Shown here in pieces: positions 4,935 to 6,296 of a stretch of 6,296 bases of DNA; position 1 is the stretch's first letter, and every line of letters starts with the position of its first letter. This stretch comes from Candidatus Competibacteraceae bacterium (GTDB lineage Bacteria > Pseudomonadota > Gammaproteobacteria > Competibacterales > Competibacteraceae). The translations under genes and the position numbers were made by a program. The DNA lies in the NCBI GenBank assembly GCA_020444985.1, contig JAGRHK010000106.1, positions 1 through 6,296 on the forward strand, given 5' to 3'. The notes under the pieces were generated by a model, which saw only the letters and a list, made by a program, of their open reading frames with translations, did not search any database and was not told the origin of the DNA.

Positions 4935-5729
4935 ATGATGCAGATTCTTATCGATAGTCATAATCATTTCGACGAAGCCAGTTTCGATCCTGATCGAGAG
5001 GCGGCTTATCAGCGGGCGCGCGAGGCGGGCGTGGGCGCACAGGTGTTGGCTGCGGTCAGCGCGCGCTTTTGGCCTAAGTTAAAAAACGTCGCGAAACAGT
5101 ATCCTGGGTTGTACCCTTGCTACGGTCTGCATCCCGCTTATCTGGCCGAACACCGCCCCGAGCATCTGGATGCGCTGGCGGACTGGCTGCATCGGGAACG
5201 GCCGGTGGCCATTGGCGAATGCGGACTGGATTATTACCTGCCGGATCTCGATCCCGATGCGCAAGCGGAATTTTTTTCCGAACAACTGCGATTGGCGCGT
5301 CGTCACGATCTGCCGGTAGTGATCCATGCCCGTCATGCGGTGGATCAGGTCATCAAATTTCTGCGACGCTTTTCTGGAGTGCGCGGCATGGTGCATAGCT
5401 TCTCCGGGAGCGAGGATCAGGCAGGGCGATTGCTGGATATGGGTATTTTGCTCAGTTTCGGCGGTCCGTTAACCTATCCGCGCGCCACACGTCTGCGCAG
5501 CCTGATCCGCTATTTGCCGATGGATGGCTTCATGCTGGAGACCGATGCGCCCGACCAACCGCTGAGTAACCATCGCGGCGAGCGTAATGAACCGGCGTTT
5601 GTCGCGGAGGTGCTGGACTGCATTGCTGAGTTGCGCGGCGTTGATCCGGTCGAAATCGCCACCGCGACGACAGAAAACGCTCGGCGTTTATTCCGGCTGC
5701 CCGATGCCCTACCCACAGGCGCGCACTGA
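4935..5729 (+). CDS. TatD family metal-dependent hydrolase
   Basis: A 264-residue TIM-barrel metallohydrolase of the TatD group, whose characterised members are 3'-5' exonucleases or DNases acting in the cytoplasm. All metal ligands are visible: H9 and H11 in DSHNHFD, E95 in GECGLDYY, H131 in VIHARHA, H154 in HSFSG and D204 in ETDAPDQPL. The length equals that of typical family members. The chosen start is the double ATG at 4935, which brings the metal-binding HNH to residues 9-11 as usual; an open frame extends 41 codons upstream with no family similarity. The Shine-Dalgarno sequence is weak (GGGCG). The 3' end overlaps the tcdA-like gene by 26 bp, which suggests an operon with translational coupling. 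Which TatD subgroup it belongs to (TatD, YcfH or YjjV type) is not resolved here. Confidence 0.92.
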   Translation: MMQILIDSHNHFDEASFDPDREAAYQRAREAGVGAQVLAAVSARFWPKLKNVAKQYPGLYPCYGLHPAYLAEHRPEHLDALADWLHRERPVAIGECGLDYYLPDLDPDAQAEFFSEQLRLARRHDLPVVIHARHAVDQVIKFLRRFSGVRGMVHSFSGSEDQAGRLLDMGILLSFGGPLTYPRATRLRSLIRYLPMDGFMLETDAPDQPLSNHRGERNEPAFVAEVLDCIAELRGVDPVEIATATTENARRLFRLPDALPTGAH

Positions 5730-6296
5730 AATCCTGATCGGCGCTGAAGGACTGGCCCGGTTACGCGCAGCGCGGGTGCTGGTGGCTGGGCTGGGCGGGG
5801 TCGGAGGACATGTCGCCGAGGCGCTGGGCCGGGCTGGGATCGGTCGGTTGACCTTGCTGGATCATGATGTGGTTTCACCGTCCAATCTCAATCGCCAATT
5901 GCTAGCGCTGCATTCGACGCTAGGCCGACCGAAGGTTGAAGTCATAGCCGAACGATTGCGCGATATTGACCCGACGCTGGAATTGACTCTGATTGGGGAA
6001 TTTCTCCAGCCGGACGGAGCAGAGGCCCTGATGTCCGCCACGACCTTCGACTACATCGCCGATTGTATCGACAGCATCGCCTGTAAAGCGGCTTTGGTCG
6101 CGGCCTGTCATCGCCACGGCGTACCGGTCATTTCCGCATTGGGTGCAGGTAACTGTCTGGATGTCAGGCGGGTGCGGGCTGCGACGTTGAATCAGACTCA
6201 AGGTTGCCCGCTGGCCCGCGAGTTGCGCCGACAGTTGCGGGAACGCGGCGCGTCGCTGAACTATCCGGTGATTTACAGCGACGAACCGCGCCGTCC
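5704..6296 (+). CDS. tcdA: tRNA threonylcarbamoyladenosine dehydratase TcdA (ThiF/E1-like), 3' end outside window
   Basis: TcdA uses ATP to cyclise N6-threonylcarbamoyladenosine at position 37 of ANN-decoding tRNAs into the hydantoin form ct6A. The visible 197 codons start at ATG 5704 inside tatD and give RTEILIGAEGLARLRAARVL followed by the Gly-rich nucleotide-binding loop AGLGGVGG (28-35). LLDHD (51-55), the NLNRQ motif (61-65), K77, and DCIDS (120-124) with the conserved adenylation Asp all fit the ThiF/MoeB/UBA E1 fold. The stretch CKAALVAACHRHGVPVISALGAGN (127-150), together with PLARELRRQLRERG (169-182), matches TcdA better than MoeB or ThiF. E. coli TcdA has about 268 residues, so roughly a quarter is missing at the right edge, including the C-terminal part. 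The N-terminus is shorter than in E. coli. The only other candidate is another ThiF-family adenylyltransferase. Confidence 0.85.
   Translation, partial: MPYPQARTEILIGAEGLARLRAARVLVAGLGGVGGHVAEALGRAGIGRLTLLDHDVVSPSNLNRQLLALHSTLGRPKVEVIAERLRDIDPTLELTLIGEFLQPDGAEALMSATTFDYIADCIDSIACKAALVAACHRHGVPVISALGAGNCLDVRRVRAATLNQTQGCPLARELRRQLRERGASLNYPVIYSDEPRR

Noticed and set aside
4627..4938. Plus-strand 103-codon frame overlapping the AraC remnant
   Set aside because: The recognisable helix-turn-helix sequence is in the other frame (4649-4924); this one is a shadow.

Overview
The window looks like chromosomal DNA of a GC-rich gammaproteobacterium. RsmE, a YcaD-like MFS carrier, a stand-alone slipin, TatD and TcdA are all of gammaproteobacterial type, and the coding parts are clearly GC-rich. 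A relative of the 'Candidatus Competibacter' group is possible, but that is only an impression. No insertion sequence, phage gene or CRISPR array was seen.

Layout. Bases 1-267 are an AT-rich intergenic region with three perfect DnaA boxes (TTATCCACA) and two weaker ones. This is an origin-like or DnaA-titrating segment directly in front of rsmE (268-1002, +). Convergent to rsmE is a minus-strand block: an MFS transporter (1091-2377) behind its own strong promoter and a hairpin-rich leader, and upstream of it a 382-residue slipin/SPFH protein (2440-3588). Bases 3589-3990 hold no recognisable gene. Bases 3990-4470 are an RNA-rich minus-strand segment: a tRNA-like fragment, a complete cloverleaf with the odd anticodon ACA, and a strong sigma70-type promoter driving a roughly 200-nt structured transcript that ends at a classic intrinsic terminator. 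On the plus strand follow a decayed AraC-family DNA-binding domain (4571-4924), a TatD-family hydrolase (4935-5729) and a TcdA-like E1-type enzyme (from 5704, cut by the window end). The last two overlap by 26 bp.

How the genes relate. rsmE (16S rRNA methylation) and tcdA (cyclisation of t6A37 in tRNA) are RNA-modification genes. tatD and tcdA probably form one translationally coupled unit. The slipin and MFS genes are co-directional, but the carrier has a separate promoter inside the end of the slipin gene.

The most unusual content is the 4037-4430 segment. One part is a tRNA cloverleaf whose anticodon arm is the exact reverse complement of a Thr(UGU)-type arm. The other is an orphan structured RNA with mutually exclusive helices. 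I could not assign this RNA to a known family from sequence alone. The DnaA-box region beside rsmE is the other feature worth checking.
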